Shown: piece after piece, positions 32,100 through 41,067 of the stretch
How the letters are laid out: every line of letters begins with the position of its first letter
Position numbering within the stretch: the stretch's first letter is position 1
From: Pseudomonas viridiflava
Lineage (GTDB): Bacteria; Pseudomonadota; Gammaproteobacteria; Pseudomonadales; Pseudomonadaceae
DNA length: 64,000 nt
Reading direction: 5' to 3'
Assembly (NCBI RefSeq): GCF_900585905.1
Contig: NZ_UTVH01000116.1
Location: 107,069-171,068, forward strand
Translations under genes and position numbers: made by a program
Notes under the pieces: generated by a model
The model's database searches: none
What the model was told of the DNA's origin: nothing
The model's input: the letters and a program-made list of their open reading frames with translations, nothing else

Positions 32100-33824
32100 T
32101 TAGCGGCTAGCGGCTGTGCTCGCTTCCGTGCGTGTAGTCGACGTGGTCAATGCGCGCTGCGCCTGGTTCTTGCGCAACAGACTCCAGCGTTTGATCACGC
32201 CTTTTGGGGCCCAGATCTGCGGTTCCGAGGCTTCGTAATTGTCAGCCAGTTCGCGTTCGGCGACAACGGCCTGGGCATCGCTGAATGCCTTTTGCAGGTC
32301 GTCGGTTTCCACCAGAGCCCGGGCGAAGAGCGCGTCGCCGAAATACGTGAAGTCCGCTTCTTCCGAACAGCCGAAGGATACACGGTCAGCGCGTGATGCG
32401 GTCATGATCAGCGTGCGCTCGTCTTTCAGTGCCGGAATGAAGCCGCCTGAATAGCAGGACGAGATCACAATCACCTTGTCACGATTTTTCAGCGGAGCCA
32501 GCGCGGTCGCCAGTTCATCGGCAGGCAGATCGGCCAGCTCCAGGCGTGGCTGATCCAGCACCAGTTCATGCTCGGCGGTGCCGTGGCTGGTGAGGTAAAC
32601 GAAAATCAGGTCTTCCGGGCCGCTGCGCCGGGCCAGTGTCTGCACCGCGCGGGTGATGCTTTCCCGGGTCGCCAGCGGTCGGTCGCTCATGTGGTCGCGA
32701 TGGTTGACCAGCGTGATCTGACCGACAGCGCCAAATCGCGAGGCCAGCAGGTTGCTGACGTAGTCGGCTTCGCGCATGAACACGCTTTGCTTGCCGTCGC
32801 CGCCCACCACCAGGCTGAACAGTTCGACGGCAGGCGTCGAGGCAGGCACGCTTCCCAGCGCTTTCTCCAGCAAGGGGCCCTGCGCCAGAATGCCTGCTTC
32901 CAGCGCATCTGGCAGCAACGCGCCTGCGGCATCACGGATCAACTGGCCGTTGGCCCAGGTGCCACTCAGCGTCGGGCCTTGCGCAGGGGTCAGCACGCCC
33001 TGGCCTTGATAGACGTCGTCTTCGAACTGACCGACATAGACACTGCCATCCACCAGGCGCAGGCGGCCCTGGCCGGTAAAGCGCCAATTGGCGAATTCGC
33101 CCTGATAATGGCTGCCATCGGCGCCGATCAGTTCGCCCGGCCCATTAAGGGCTCCTGCCTTGAACTGCCCGACCCAGACATCGCTATCACTGTTTTCGTA
33201 GCGGCCGCGGCCATCGAGCTGATTGTTGGCGAAGCCGCCTACGTACTGGTCGCCATCGGCGCTGGCGAAACTGCCGTTGCCTTCCAGTTTGCCGTCGACG
33301 AAATTGCCGCTGTACTGGTTGCCGCTGGCATCGCTGCGCAGGCCTTCGCCGTTGGGTTTGCCCTTGGCAAAGCCGCCCTGATACTGGCTGCCGTCTTCGA
33401 GTTCGATGCGGCCAAGGCCTTCGAAACGGTCGGCCTTGAAGCTGCCCCGATAGGTCAGGCCTTTTTCCTTGAGCGTGCCTTCGCCTTCGCGTCGGCCCTG
33501 CCTGAACCCACCCACGTATACCGCGCCGCTGCTGGTCAGGGTGCCCTGGCCCTCGAACAGCCCGTTGACGAAACCGCCCTTGTAGATGTCGCCATTGCTG
33601 GCATGCCACTCGCCGGGTCCCTGCCACAGGCCGTCGTGGAACTGGCCGGCGTACCAACTGCCATTGGGATAGTCGATGCGGCCCTGACCCTGCAGCAGCC
33701 CGTTGATCACATCGCCCCGATAGCGGCCGCCATCGGGCAGGCGTGCGTCGGGAGGGGACAGCGATTCGCCGTCACCGCAGGCGGCGAGGAGCACAGACAT
33801 AGCCAAAGGAACAAGCGCGCGCAT
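32100..33824 (-). CDS. MORN-repeat lipoprotein with C13-like caspase-fold peptidase domain
   Basis: 574-residue predicted lipoprotein. Signal sequence VPLAMSVLLAAC with lipidated Cys, then about 11 MORN repeats (about 30-290; units such as YRGDVINGLLQGQGRIDYPN and YVGGFANNQLDGRGRYE), then a peptidase C13 (legumain-like) domain with H414 in LTSHGTAEH and C457 in VISSCYSGGF, the His-Cys dyad of caspase-fold enzymes. The substrate is unknown; location at the outer or inner membrane is inferred. ATG 33824 chosen over an in-frame TTG two codons upstream. MORN plus C13 fusions occur in other Pseudomonas, so this is likely a core gene. Confidence 0.85.
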   Translation of the reverse strand: MRALVPLAMSVLLAACGDGESLSPPDARLPDGGRYRGDVINGLLQGQGRIDYPNGSWYAGQFHDGLWQGPGEWHASNGDIYKGGFVNGLFEGQGTLTSSGAVYVGGFRQGRREGEGTLKEKGLTYRGSFKADRFEGLGRIELEDGSQYQGGFAKGKPNGEGLRSDASGNQYSGNFVDGKLEGNGSFASADGDQYVGGFANNQLDGRGRYENSDSDVWVGQFKAGALNGPGELIGADGSHYQGEFANWRFTGQGRLRLVDGSVYVGQFEDDVYQGQGVLTPAQGPTLSGTWANGQLIRDAAGALLPDALEAGILAQGPLLEKALGSVPASTPAVELFSLVVGGDGKQSVFMREADYVSNLLASRFGAVGQITLVNHRDHMSDRPLATRESITRAVQTLARRSGPEDLIFVYLTSHGTAEHELVLDQPRLELADLPADELATALAPLKNRDKVIVISSCYSGGFIPALKDERTLIMTASRADRVSFGCSEEADFTYFGDALFARALVETDDLQKAFSDAQAVVAERELADNYEASEPQIWAPKGVIKRWSLLRKNQAQRALTTSTTRTEASTAASR

Positions 33825-33963
33825 GGTCAATTCCGAATAAAAGGTGTCTGGCGGGCGCAGAGGAAGGGTTCAGGCGGGCGCCTGCTGCACAGCCGATGGG
33901 AGTATGACGCAGCGAAGGAGAGCGAAGAAACAGTCTGTAACGACTGTTTCTTGTTTGACGCGC

Positions 33964-34419
33964 TTACATGAAGCACATCGACAGCGGTTCAGCGATGAAC
34001 GCAGGTTTTTCCTGGCCTTCGATTTCCAGAGTGGCCGTGGCTTTGAGCAGCCATTGCCCCGGCTTTTTCTCGCTCACCTGGTTCAGCGTCACTTTTAGAC
34101 GAACGCGCGAGTCGACCTTGACCGGTTGAATGAAACGCACACTGTCGAGCCCATAATTGATCACCATCTTCATGCCTTCAGGCATGACCAGCAGGTCTTC
34201 CATCAGTTTGGGCATCAGTGACAGTGACAGAAAACCGTGGGCGATGGTGCTGCCAAAAGGCGTCTGCGCGGCCTTGACCGGGTCGACATGGATGAACTGG
34301 AAGTCGCCGGTGGCCTGGGCGAACAGATTGATGCGTTGCTGATCGATGGTCAGCCAGTCGGAACATCCCAGTTCCTTGCCGGCGTAATGCTCGAGTTCGG
34401 CCAGAGGTACAGAAGGCAT
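33964..34419 (-). CDS. MaoC-family (hot-dog) dehydratase
   Basis: 151-residue hot-dog fold protein of the MaoC/NodN group, likely an enoyl-CoA hydratase acting on acyl-CoA in the cytosol. The catalytic hydratase motif is FAQATGDFQFIHVDPVKAAQ (Asp and His at about 39 and 44) followed by PFGSTIAHGFLSLSLMP. The length fits family members that act alone. It is convergent to nothing close; the LrgA/LrgB pair starts 158 nt away on the other strand. Confidence 0.92.
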   Translation of the reverse strand: MPSVPLAELEHYAGKELGCSDWLTIDQQRINLFAQATGDFQFIHVDPVKAAQTPFGSTIAHGFLSLSLMPKLMEDLLVMPEGMKMVINYGLDSVRFIQPVKVDSRVRLKVTLNQVSEKKPGQWLLKATATLEIEGQEKPAFIAEPLSMCFM

Positions 34420-34577
34420 GGTGTCTTTCCTTGATCTGCTGGTGATGAAGGTCGCGTGCGTGGTGCAAGATCAGCAGAGCCCTGCGGGTTGGTCAAGCAA
34501 CCTTCAGCGGCACGAATGCTCGCCTATAGTTGTAACCGGGTGTTTATAATGGCCCGGCCAACTCGCCGGAGCTTTTC

Positions 34578-34940
34578 ATGTTGCTTAGAGGCCTATCCTG
34601 GCTGGTGCTGTTCCAACTGCTCGGCACGGCCCTCAATCATTTGCTGCTGTCGATGCTGCCCGGCCCCATCATCGGCCTGGTCTTGCTGCTGGCGTTTCTC
34701 ATGCTGCGCGCCGAGGTGGGCGAACCCATCAGCCAGGCGGCCAGCAGCCTGTTGCGCTACCTGCCACTGCTGCTGGTGCCGCCTGCCGTTGGGGTGATGG
34801 TCTACGCCGCAGCGATTGCCGAAGATTTCTGGGCAATCGTCGGTGCGCTGGTGCTGTCGCTGGTCATCGCGCTGACCTTCGCCGGCTGGCTGATGCAGTA
34901 CCTGATCCAGCGCCAGGCGCGCCGCCGGGAACCGTCATGA
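34578..34940 (+). CDS. LrgA/CidA-family membrane protein
   Basis: 120-residue holin-like membrane protein of the CidA/LrgA family with four hydrophobic segments. The N-terminal LVLFQLLGTALNHLLLSMLPGPIIGLVLLL carries the family PGPIIG motif, and the tail is basic (RQARRREPS). With LrgB it is thought to affect murein hydrolase activity, or transport of pyruvate-like acids. ATG follows GGAG; the next gene overlaps by 4 nt. Confidence 0.9.
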   Translation: MLLRGLSWLVLFQLLGTALNHLLLSMLPGPIIGLVLLLAFLMLRAEVGEPISQAASSLLRYLPLLLVPPAVGVMVYAAAIAEDFWAIVGALVLSLVIALTFAGWLMQYLIQRQARRREPS

Positions 34941-35653
34941 GCCCTGACTGGCAGGGTGCCTGGACGTCGGTGATCCATCACCCGCTGTTCGGCCTGGCCA
35001 TTACCCTGGGCGCCTACCAACTGGCGCTGGCTGCGTACGAAAAAACCCGATGGGTGTTCCTGCAGCCCGTGCTTGTGTCGATGCTGGTGCTGATCTGCGT
35101 GCTGCTGGGCAGCGGCGTCAGTTATGGCGAGTATCGCAAGAGCACTGAAATCCTCAGTATCCTCCTGGGCCCGGCCACTGTTGCGCTGGCGGTGCCGCTG
35201 TACCTGAATCTGCGCCGCATTCGCCAGTTGCTCTGGCCTGTGGTAATTACCTTGCTGGTGGGCGGTACCTTCGCCACCGGGCTGTGTGTCGGGCTGGGCT
35301 GGTCGCTGGGCGCTGACCACATGATCCTGATGACGCTGGCGCCCAAGTCAGTGACCTCGCCGATTGCCATGCTTGTGGCCGAGCAGATTGGCGGCGTGGC
35401 GGCACTGGCGGCGGTCTTCGTGCTGATCACCGGGGTGCTGGGTGCCATTTTCGGCCCCGGCCTGCTGTCACTGATCAAGGTTGAGCATCCTGCTGCACGC
35501 GGTATGGCGCTGGGGTTGGCCGCCCATGCCGTGGGCACAGCCGTAGCGTTGCAGGAGGGTGAAGAGTGTGGCGCGTTTGCGGCGCTGGGGATGAGTCTGA
35601 TGGGGGTCGCGACGGCGCTGTTCCTGCCGTTGGCGGTTTCGCTGGTCGTTTAA
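34937..35653 (+). CDS. LrgB/CidB-family membrane protein
   Basis: 238-residue membrane protein with about six hydrophobic segments; TLAPKSVTSPIAMLVAEQIG and GLAAHAVGTAVALQEGEECG are the conserved LrgB motifs. It is the partner of the upstream LrgA-like protein (ATGA overlap). The biological role in Pseudomonas is not settled; programmed-lysis and solute-transport models exist. The next gene starts 12 nt downstream. Confidence 0.92.
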   Translation: MSPDWQGAWTSVIHHPLFGLAITLGAYQLALAAYEKTRWVFLQPVLVSMLVLICVLLGSGVSYGEYRKSTEILSILLGPATVALAVPLYLNLRRIRQLLWPVVITLLVGGTFATGLCVGLGWSLGADHMILMTLAPKSVTSPIAMLVAEQIGGVAALAAVFVLITGVLGAIFGPGLLSLIKVEHPAARGMALGLAAHAVGTAVALQEGEECGAFAALGMSLMGVATALFLPLAVSLVV

Positions 35654-35665
35654 GGGTAACTCTGT

Positions 35666-36268
35666 ATGACATTGCCACTGTTTGCGCTCAATACCGTGCT
35701 GTTCCCGGGTTGCATGCTTGATCTGCAGCTGTTCGAGGCGCGGTATCTGGACATGATCGGCCGCTGCATGAAGCAGGGCGAGGGGTTTGGTGTGGTCTGC
35801 ATTACCGAAGGTCAGGAAACCGGCGCCGCGCCGGACGGCTTTTCGGTGATCGGCTGCGAGGCGCTGGTGCGCGACTTCAAGACTCAGGACAACGGCCTTC
35901 TGGGCATTCGGGTCGAGGGCGGCCGACGGTTCCGGGTGCTCAGTACCGAAACCCGGCGCGACCAGTTGCTGGTGGCGCAGGTGCAGTGGCTTGACGAAGT
36001 CGATGAGCGCCCTTTGCAGGAAGAAGACGCTGATCTCTTGGCACTGCTTGAAGCCCTGGCCGAGCACCCGATGGTGGCGGCATTGAACATGGGTGTGAGC
36101 GCCAAAGGGCAGTTGGCGCTGTCCAATCAGCTGGCCTATCTGCTGCCGTTCAGCGAAGAGGATAAGGTGCGCCTCCTGCAGGTGGATGATCCTGAAGACC
36201 GCCTGGATGCCATTCAGGATCTGCTCGATGACCTGCAGGGCGATCTGCAGGGCGATCTGCAGGTCTAG
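35666..36268 (+). CDS. LON substrate-binding-domain protein
   Basis: 200-residue protein consisting of the N-terminal domain of Lon protease without ATPase or peptidase parts. Start MTLPLFALNTVLFPGCMLDLQLFEARYLDMI is characteristic of this family. The function of stand-alone members is unknown; substrate or partner binding is supposed. The C-terminus carries a tandem 12-bp duplication (36230-36265) coding DLQG-DLQG-DLQ. The gene follows the LrgA/LrgB pair by 12 nt and may be cotranscribed with it. Confidence 0.9.
   Translation: MTLPLFALNTVLFPGCMLDLQLFEARYLDMIGRCMKQGEGFGVVCITEGQETGAAPDGFSVIGCEALVRDFKTQDNGLLGIRVEGGRRFRVLSTETRRDQLLVAQVQWLDEVDERPLQEEDADLLALLEALAEHPMVAALNMGVSAKGQLALSNQLAYLLPFSEEDKVRLLQVDDPEDRLDAIQDLLDDLQGDLQGDLQV
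36230..36265 (+). repeat. Three tandem 12-bp units at a gene end
   Basis: Units 36230-36241, 36242-36253 and 36254-36265, of the form GAYCTGCAGGGC, each code Asp-Leu-Gln-Gly (the last is DLQV). In-frame copy-number change by slippage would add or remove four residues from the C-terminus. Confidence 0.85.
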
Positions 36269-36274
36269 CCGAAC

Positions 36275-37591
36275 TCAGTACTTGTAGCGCAGCACCGCAT
36301 GGGGCAACGAGTGCAGGGCAAAGGCGGCAAACAGTGCCACCAGCGCTGGCAGCACCAGCCACCAGATACGCACCGGCAGCGCGGGCAGGGAAGAATGACG
36401 CTGCACCACGGTCAGGCTGATGGCACAAAAGGTGAACGCCAGCAGCATCCCGGCCAGCACATCGGTGGGCCAGTGCACGCCCAGATAGACCCGTGACATC
36501 GCAATCGAGATCGCTGGCAACCCGCCGAGCATCAGCCAGGTCAGGCGCAGGCGCACCGGTTGCCCGCGGCTGGCGAGCACCGCCAGGGTCATGAAGAAAG
36601 CGAACGCTGCCGAGCTGTGCCCGCTGGGCATGCTGTAGGTGGTCAGCGGCTCCAGCAACACTTCCGGTCGCTGGCGGGCAAACAGCCACTTCATCGTGCC
36701 ATTGGCGCACGCCGTACCCAGCATGGTGATCCCGGCGAACAACGCATGACGCCACTGGCGCGTTACCAGTAGCAACAACAGCAACAGCGCGGCGGCGAAC
36801 AGTTGGGTACGAAAGTCGCCAAGCCCGGTGACGACGATGACGAACTGGTCGGCGACGGTGCTGCGGTGCTCCTGAATCAGCGTCATGATGCCGTTGTCGA
36901 ACTGGGTCAGGTGCGGCCAGCCGAAGAAAATCGCTGCCAGCAGTACAGTGCTGGCCAGAGCAATGAATTTCGGTGCATGGGTGCGATTGCGCAGGCTGGT
37001 CTGGATGCTCACGCCAATCAGCACGGCCAGGCCGCCACCGACCGCCGCCGCCTGCGGCCAGAAACCCTCCGGCAGCGGCAGGCGCACCGCAGCACCAGCG
37101 GCCCAGCCGGGCAGCAGATAGGCGACTGTCCAGCCTGCGGTTGCCAGTACGCTGACAGCCGCGAAACGCGGGAACGGCATATCGAACATGCCCGCAACCA
37201 TTGGCAGCATCGGGCGCAAGGGGCCAATGAACCGGCCGACCAGCAGGCTGGCGATGCCGTAACGGTGGAAATAGGTCTCGGCGCTGCCGATCCACTCCGG
37301 ATGGGTGCGCAAACCGGGCAGGTTACGGATGCTCTGATGGAATCGGCGCCCGAGGAAATAGGACACCGCGTCGCCCAGCAGTCCGCCGGCAAAACCCAGC
37401 AGCAGGACCTCGCCCAGTGGCAGGATACCGCTGCCCGCAAGGGCCGCGACGGCGAACAGCACCACAGTACCGGGCACGATGATCCCGGCGATGGCCAGGC
37501 ACTCGGTGAACGCAATCAGGAAAATGGCCACGCTCAGCCATGAAGGATTGGCCGCCAGCCAACTGGTAACGCTGTCGAGCCATGGACCCAT
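36275..37591 (-). CDS. DedA/PAP2-phosphatase fusion protein
   Basis: 438-residue membrane protein joining two families. Residues about 1-195 are a DedA domain (PGTVVLFAVAALAGSGILPL, ... VGRFIGPLRPMLPMVAGM). Residues about 215-410 are a type 2 phosphatidic acid phosphatase with the three motifs KWLFARQRPE, PSGHSSAAFAF and SRVYLGVHWPTDVLAG. It may dephosphorylate undecaprenyl pyrophosphate or phosphatidate and move the lipid. The N-terminus (MGPWLDSVTSWLAANPSWLS) starts 3 nt after the mpg stop, so the two genes are likely cotranscribed. The fusion is known in Pseudomonas. Confidence 0.9.
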   Translation of the reverse strand: MGPWLDSVTSWLAANPSWLSVAIFLIAFTECLAIAGIIVPGTVVLFAVAALAGSGILPLGEVLLLGFAGGLLGDAVSYFLGRRFHQSIRNLPGLRTHPEWIGSAETYFHRYGIASLLVGRFIGPLRPMLPMVAGMFDMPFPRFAAVSVLATAGWTVAYLLPGWAAGAAVRLPLPEGFWPQAAAVGGGLAVLIGVSIQTSLRNRTHAPKFIALASTVLLAAIFFGWPHLTQFDNGIMTLIQEHRSTVADQFVIVVTGLGDFRTQLFAAALLLLLLLVTRQWRHALFAGITMLGTACANGTMKWLFARQRPEVLLEPLTTYSMPSGHSSAAFAFFMTLAVLASRGQPVRLRLTWLMLGGLPAISIAMSRVYLGVHWPTDVLAGMLLAFTFCAISLTVVQRHSSLPALPVRIWWLVLPALVALFAAFALHSLPHAVLRYKY

Positions 37592-37594
37592 GGG

Positions 37595-38266
37595 TCAGTT
37601 TCCTTGATCGAGTAGAAAGAAGTCGCGGCCTTCGACCTGACCGCGTCGCAACGGGTTCCGCGTGCAGAAGCGGGCGAATTGGGCGTCGACGAAGCGGTAC
37701 ATGAGGTGTTCATCGCGGCCTGCCGGTATGCCCAGCCGGGTGGTCTGAATGATACTGACTGGCGTCTGGTTGACATCTTCGACATACAGTAAATGTGCAT
37801 CGAAACGTTTCGCATCCCACACCGGCACTTTCAGTCCCAGCGCCTTGCACAGCAAGGTCTGCCCGGCACACAGGCGCTCGGGCGGGCGCAGGGCGCCACT
37901 GGCATCGGGGTTGTTCAGTTGCATCTGCGCCAGGCTGTTTTCGTCGCACAGGGCGTCGACCCACGGGTAGGCGGACTTGATCAGCACCGCATTGCCAGGC
38001 CCCTGGGCGCTGAAGTTGATCGAGTCGCCGCCGCGGGCGTAATACATGTAAATGTGGCCGCCATCGAGAAACAGCGCCTTGCGTTTCTCCGTGTAGCCGA
38101 GCGAGGCATGGCTGCCTTTTTCGTCGCAGTAATAGGCTTCGGTCTCGATGATCCGCGCGGACAGCCACAACTCGCCGACCTTGTGCCGGATTACCTTGCC
38201 CAGCAGGGCGCGAGCAAGAACTTGGGCGTCGCGGTTGAAAAAACTGTCGGGCAGGGCAGTGGACAT
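37595..38266 (-). CDS. mpg: DNA-3-methyladenine glycosylase (MPG type)
   Basis: 223-residue alkyl-base DNA glycosylase of the AAG/MPG family for base excision repair. Family signs: FFNRDAQVLARALLGKVIRH near the N-terminus, IETEAYYCDEKGSHAS with the catalytic Glu, HIYMYYARGGDSINFSAQ and NPDASGALRPPERLCAGQTLLCKALGL. Start chosen at ATG 38266 (MSTALPDSFF); ATG at 38278 is also possible because no clear ribosome-binding site decides. Unlike AlkA/Tag, this is a vertebrate-like type present in many Pseudomonas. Confidence 0.9.
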   Translation of the reverse strand: MSTALPDSFFNRDAQVLARALLGKVIRHKVGELWLSARIIETEAYYCDEKGSHASLGYTEKRKALFLDGGHIYMYYARGGDSINFSAQGPGNAVLIKSAYPWVDALCDENSLAQMQLNNPDASGALRPPERLCAGQTLLCKALGLKVPVWDAKRFDAHLLYVEDVNQTPVSIIQTTRLGIPAGRDEHLMYRFVDAQFARFCTRNPLRRGQVEGRDFFLLDQGN

Positions 38267-38580
38267 GGCGGGATACATGAAAAGGGCAGGCACTGATCAT
38301 AACAATGCCCGGCTTAATTGCAGCTGAATGTGACAATTTCATGTCTGCCGTTGACGCAGCAGGCTGCGTGTCAGGCGCATGGGATGTATTGGATTTACTG
38401 TCGTCACCGCGAGCAAGCTCGCTCCATATCGTCTGGCAAGGCGCGCGGTGGGACCGGCTTCAGCCGTCAAAGGGCCAGTTATTTTGCCTGCGGGGCAACC
38501 ATCCGCCCGCGACCGCTGTCGTTAGCGCCGCTCGGCAGCTATAATCGACGGCTTTATTCTCTGCCAAGACTTCTGAGACC
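38267..38580. other. Intergenic stretch with REP sequences
   Basis: 314 bases between mpg and proA on opposite strands. Holds a GCGAGCAAGCTCGC REP (about 38403-38424) and a GTGGGACCGGCTTCAGCCG REP (38448-38466) and presumably the proA promoter near 38480-38570. No gene recognised. Confidence 0.6.
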
Positions 38581-39852
38581 ATGACTGAGTCCGTTCTTGA
38601 CTACATGACCCGCCTGGGTCGCGCTGCCCGCGAAGCTTCCCGGGTAATCGGTCGTGCCAGTACCGCGCAGAAAAACCGTGCCCTGCTGGCGACTGCTGCT
38701 GCGCTGGATGCTGCCCGCAGCGAGTTGTCCGCTGCCAATGAGCTGGATGTGGCTGCCGGGCGTGCCAGTGGTCTTGAACCTGCCATGCTCGAACGCCTGA
38801 CGCTGACGTCCGCGCGTATCGACAGCATGATCGTCGGTTTGCGTCAGGTGGCGAATCTGCCTGACCCCGTCGGTGCAATTCGTGACATGAGCTTTCGGCC
38901 ATCCGGCATTCAAGTGGGCAAGATGCGCGTGCCGCTTGGCGTTGTCGGCATCATCTACGAGTCGCGTCCGAACGTGACCATCGATGCCGCCAGCCTGTGC
39001 CTCAAGTCCGGTAATGCCACCATCCTGCGTGGCGGTTCCGAAGCCATTCACTCCAATCGTGCCATCGCGGCCTGCGTGCAGCGCGGTCTGGCTGAGGCCG
39101 GGCTGCCAGCGGCCGTGGTCCAGGTGGTGGAAACCATCGATCGCGCTGCGGTCGGCGCGCTGATCACCATGCCCGAGTATGTGGACGTCATTGTGCCACG
39201 CGGCGGCAAGGGCCTGATCGAACGCGTCAGCCGTGATGCCCGGGTGCCCGTGATCAAGCACCTGGACGGCATCTGCCATGTCTACGTCAGCGCCCATGCC
39301 GACCTGCCCAAGGCCCAGCGCATCGCGTTCAACGCCAAGACTTACCGCTACGGCATCTGCGGCGCGATGGAAACCCTGCTGGTCGACCAGGCCGTGGCAG
39401 CGGATTTCCTGCCGTTGATGGCGGCTCAGCTGCGCGAAAAGGGCGTCGAGCTGCGCGGTTGCCAGCGTACCCGCCAGTTGATCGACGCCATTGAAGCCAC
39501 GGAAGAAGACTGGCACACCGAATACCTGGCGCCGATCCTGTCGATTCGGGTCGTCAACGGGCTTGATCAGGCGATTGAACACATCAACCACTATGGCTCG
39601 CACCACAGCGACGCCATCGTTACTGATCATCAGGGTCAGGTCCGCCGCTTCATGGCCGAGGTCGACTCCAGTTCGGTGATGATCAACGCGCCGACCAGCT
39701 TTGCTGACGGTTTCGAATACGGGCTGGGCGCCGAGATCGGCATTTCTACTGATAAGCTGCACGCTCGCGGCCCGGTCGGCCTGGAAGGCCTGACCTGCGA
39801 AAAGTACATTGTGATCGGCGACGGCCAGTTGCGCGGCCAGGAGCAGGCCTGA
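38581..39852 (+). CDS. proA: Glutamate-5-semialdehyde dehydrogenase
   Basis: 423-residue enzyme of proline synthesis that reduces gamma-glutamyl phosphate with NADPH to glutamate-5-semialdehyde. Typical parts: RVPLGVVGIIYESRPNVTID, SGNATILRGGSEAIHSNRAI, VPRGGKGLIERVSRDARVPVIKH and the active Cys260 in YGICGAMETLL. It starts the long plus-strand block of the right half; nadD begins 1 nt after its stop. Confidence 0.96.
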   Translation: MTESVLDYMTRLGRAAREASRVIGRASTAQKNRALLATAAALDAARSELSAANELDVAAGRASGLEPAMLERLTLTSARIDSMIVGLRQVANLPDPVGAIRDMSFRPSGIQVGKMRVPLGVVGIIYESRPNVTIDAASLCLKSGNATILRGGSEAIHSNRAIAACVQRGLAEAGLPAAVVQVVETIDRAAVGALITMPEYVDVIVPRGGKGLIERVSRDARVPVIKHLDGICHVYVSAHADLPKAQRIAFNAKTYRYGICGAMETLLVDQAVAADFLPLMAAQLREKGVELRGCQRTRQLIDAIEATEEDWHTEYLAPILSIRVVNGLDQAIEHINHYGSHHSDAIVTDHQGQVRRFMAEVDSSSVMINAPTSFADGFEYGLGAEIGISTDKLHARGPVGLEGLTCEKYIVIGDGQLRGQEQA

Positions 39853-39853
39853 C

Positions 39854-40564
39854 TTGAGCGAACCTTTGCAGCACGCGGCAACGCCTGCCGATGCTGTCGT
39901 CGAGGCCGCGTCGGCCTTGCCCAGGCGTATCGGCATGTTGGGCGGGACGTTCGACCCGGTGCATATCGGTCACTTGCGCGGCGCCCTGGAGGTTGCTGCG
40001 CTGCTTGAACTCGATGAGTTGCGCCTGACGCCTAGCGCCAGGCCACCTCATCGCGACACACCGAGCGTCAGCGCCGAGGACCGTCTTGCCATGGTTCGCC
40101 GCGCAGTGGCTGGCGTGTCGCCCTTGACGGTGGATGACCGTGAACTGAAGCGGAACAAACCGTCGTACACCATCGACACCCTGGAATCGATGCGCGCCGA
40201 ACTGGCCGCAGCGGATCAGTTGTTCCTGTTGCTGGGCTGGGACGCCTTTTGCGGTCTGCCTGCCTGGCATCGTTGGGAGGAGTTGCTGGAGCACTGCCAT
40301 ATCGTGGTGCTGCAGCGCCCGGACGCCGACAGCGAATCGCCGGATGCCATGCGCAATCTGCTGGCGGCGCGCGCGGTCAGTGATCCGAAGGCCCTGAAAG
40401 GGCCGGGCGGGCACATTACATTCGTCTGGCAGACACCGTTAGCGGTATCTGCCACCCAGATCCGCCAACTGCTGGCCAGCGGTAAATCGGTACGTTTTCT
40501 GGTGCCAGACGCCGTACTGGCCTATATCGATGCGCACGGGCTGTACCATGCGCCGAGAAACTGA
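39854..40564 (+). CDS. nadD: Nicotinate-nucleotide adenylyltransferase
   Basis: 236-residue enzyme that makes NaAD from NaMN and ATP in NAD synthesis. The nucleotidyl-transferase motif GGTFDPVHIGHLRG (30-43) and the C-terminal SATQIRQLLASGK (the ISxTxIR motif) are present. The annotated TTG start at 39854 lies 10 nt after AGGAG; the next in-frame ATG at 39935 would delete the first 27 residues and begins MLGGTFDP, so the true start is uncertain. The N-terminal 25 residues have no family counterpart in shorter homologues. Confidence 0.92.
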   Translation: MSEPLQHAATPADAVVEAASALPRRIGMLGGTFDPVHIGHLRGALEVAALLELDELRLTPSARPPHRDTPSVSAEDRLAMVRRAVAGVSPLTVDDRELKRNKPSYTIDTLESMRAELAAADQLFLLLGWDAFCGLPAWHRWEELLEHCHIVVLQRPDADSESPDAMRNLLAARAVSDPKALKGPGGHITFVWQTPLAVSATQIRQLLASGKSVRFLVPDAVLAYIDAHGLYHAPRN

Positions 40565-40635
40565 GGGAGCGCCCTGAACGGCTTTGATTGCCAAGCGTTT
40601 GGACGGTCCCATACACACGAGTTGAAGAGTTTTAT

Positions 40636-41058
40636 ATGACAAAGCAGAAAATGAGCAGTGAAGAAGTCATCAAGATCGCTATTGCAGCCCTTGAAGACGT
40701 CAAAGGTACCGACATCCTGACGATCGACGTGCGCGACAAGACCAGCATCGCCGATTACATGCTGATCTGTACCGGTACCTCCAACCGTCAGCTGAACGCA
40801 CTGGTCGACAGCGTGCGTGACAAGGTCAAGGCCGCAGGCCTGAAATCCTTGAGCGAAGAAGGCAAGGGCGACAGCGACTGGGTCCTGCTGGACCTGGGCG
40901 ACGTGATCGTTCACGTGATGACTGCTGCGGCACGTCAGTTCTATGACCTGGAGCGGTTGTGGAAGGGCGCTGAGTTGAGCCGTTCGGGTGATGGCAAGCA
41001 CCACAACCCTGAAAACACTCATGAGCATTTCCTCAAGCTCAACAAAGATCAGCAGTAA
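40636..41058 (+). CDS. rsfS: Ribosomal silencing factor RsfS
   Basis: 140-residue RsfS (YbeB/Iojap). It binds uL14 of the 50S subunit and prevents joining with 30S when nutrients are low. Text TDILTIDVRDKTSIADYMLICTG and HVMTAAARQFYDLERLW are typical. ATG at 40636 with GAAGAG upstream. Gene order nadD-rsfS-rlmH is conserved in proteobacteria. Confidence 0.95.
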   Translation: MTKQKMSSEEVIKIAIAALEDVKGTDILTIDVRDKTSIADYMLICTGTSNRQLNALVDSVRDKVKAAGLKSLSEEGKGDSDWVLLDLGDVIVHVMTAAARQFYDLERLWKGAELSRSGDGKHHNPENTHEHFLKLNKDQQ

Positions 41059-41067
41059 GAGGCCGGA

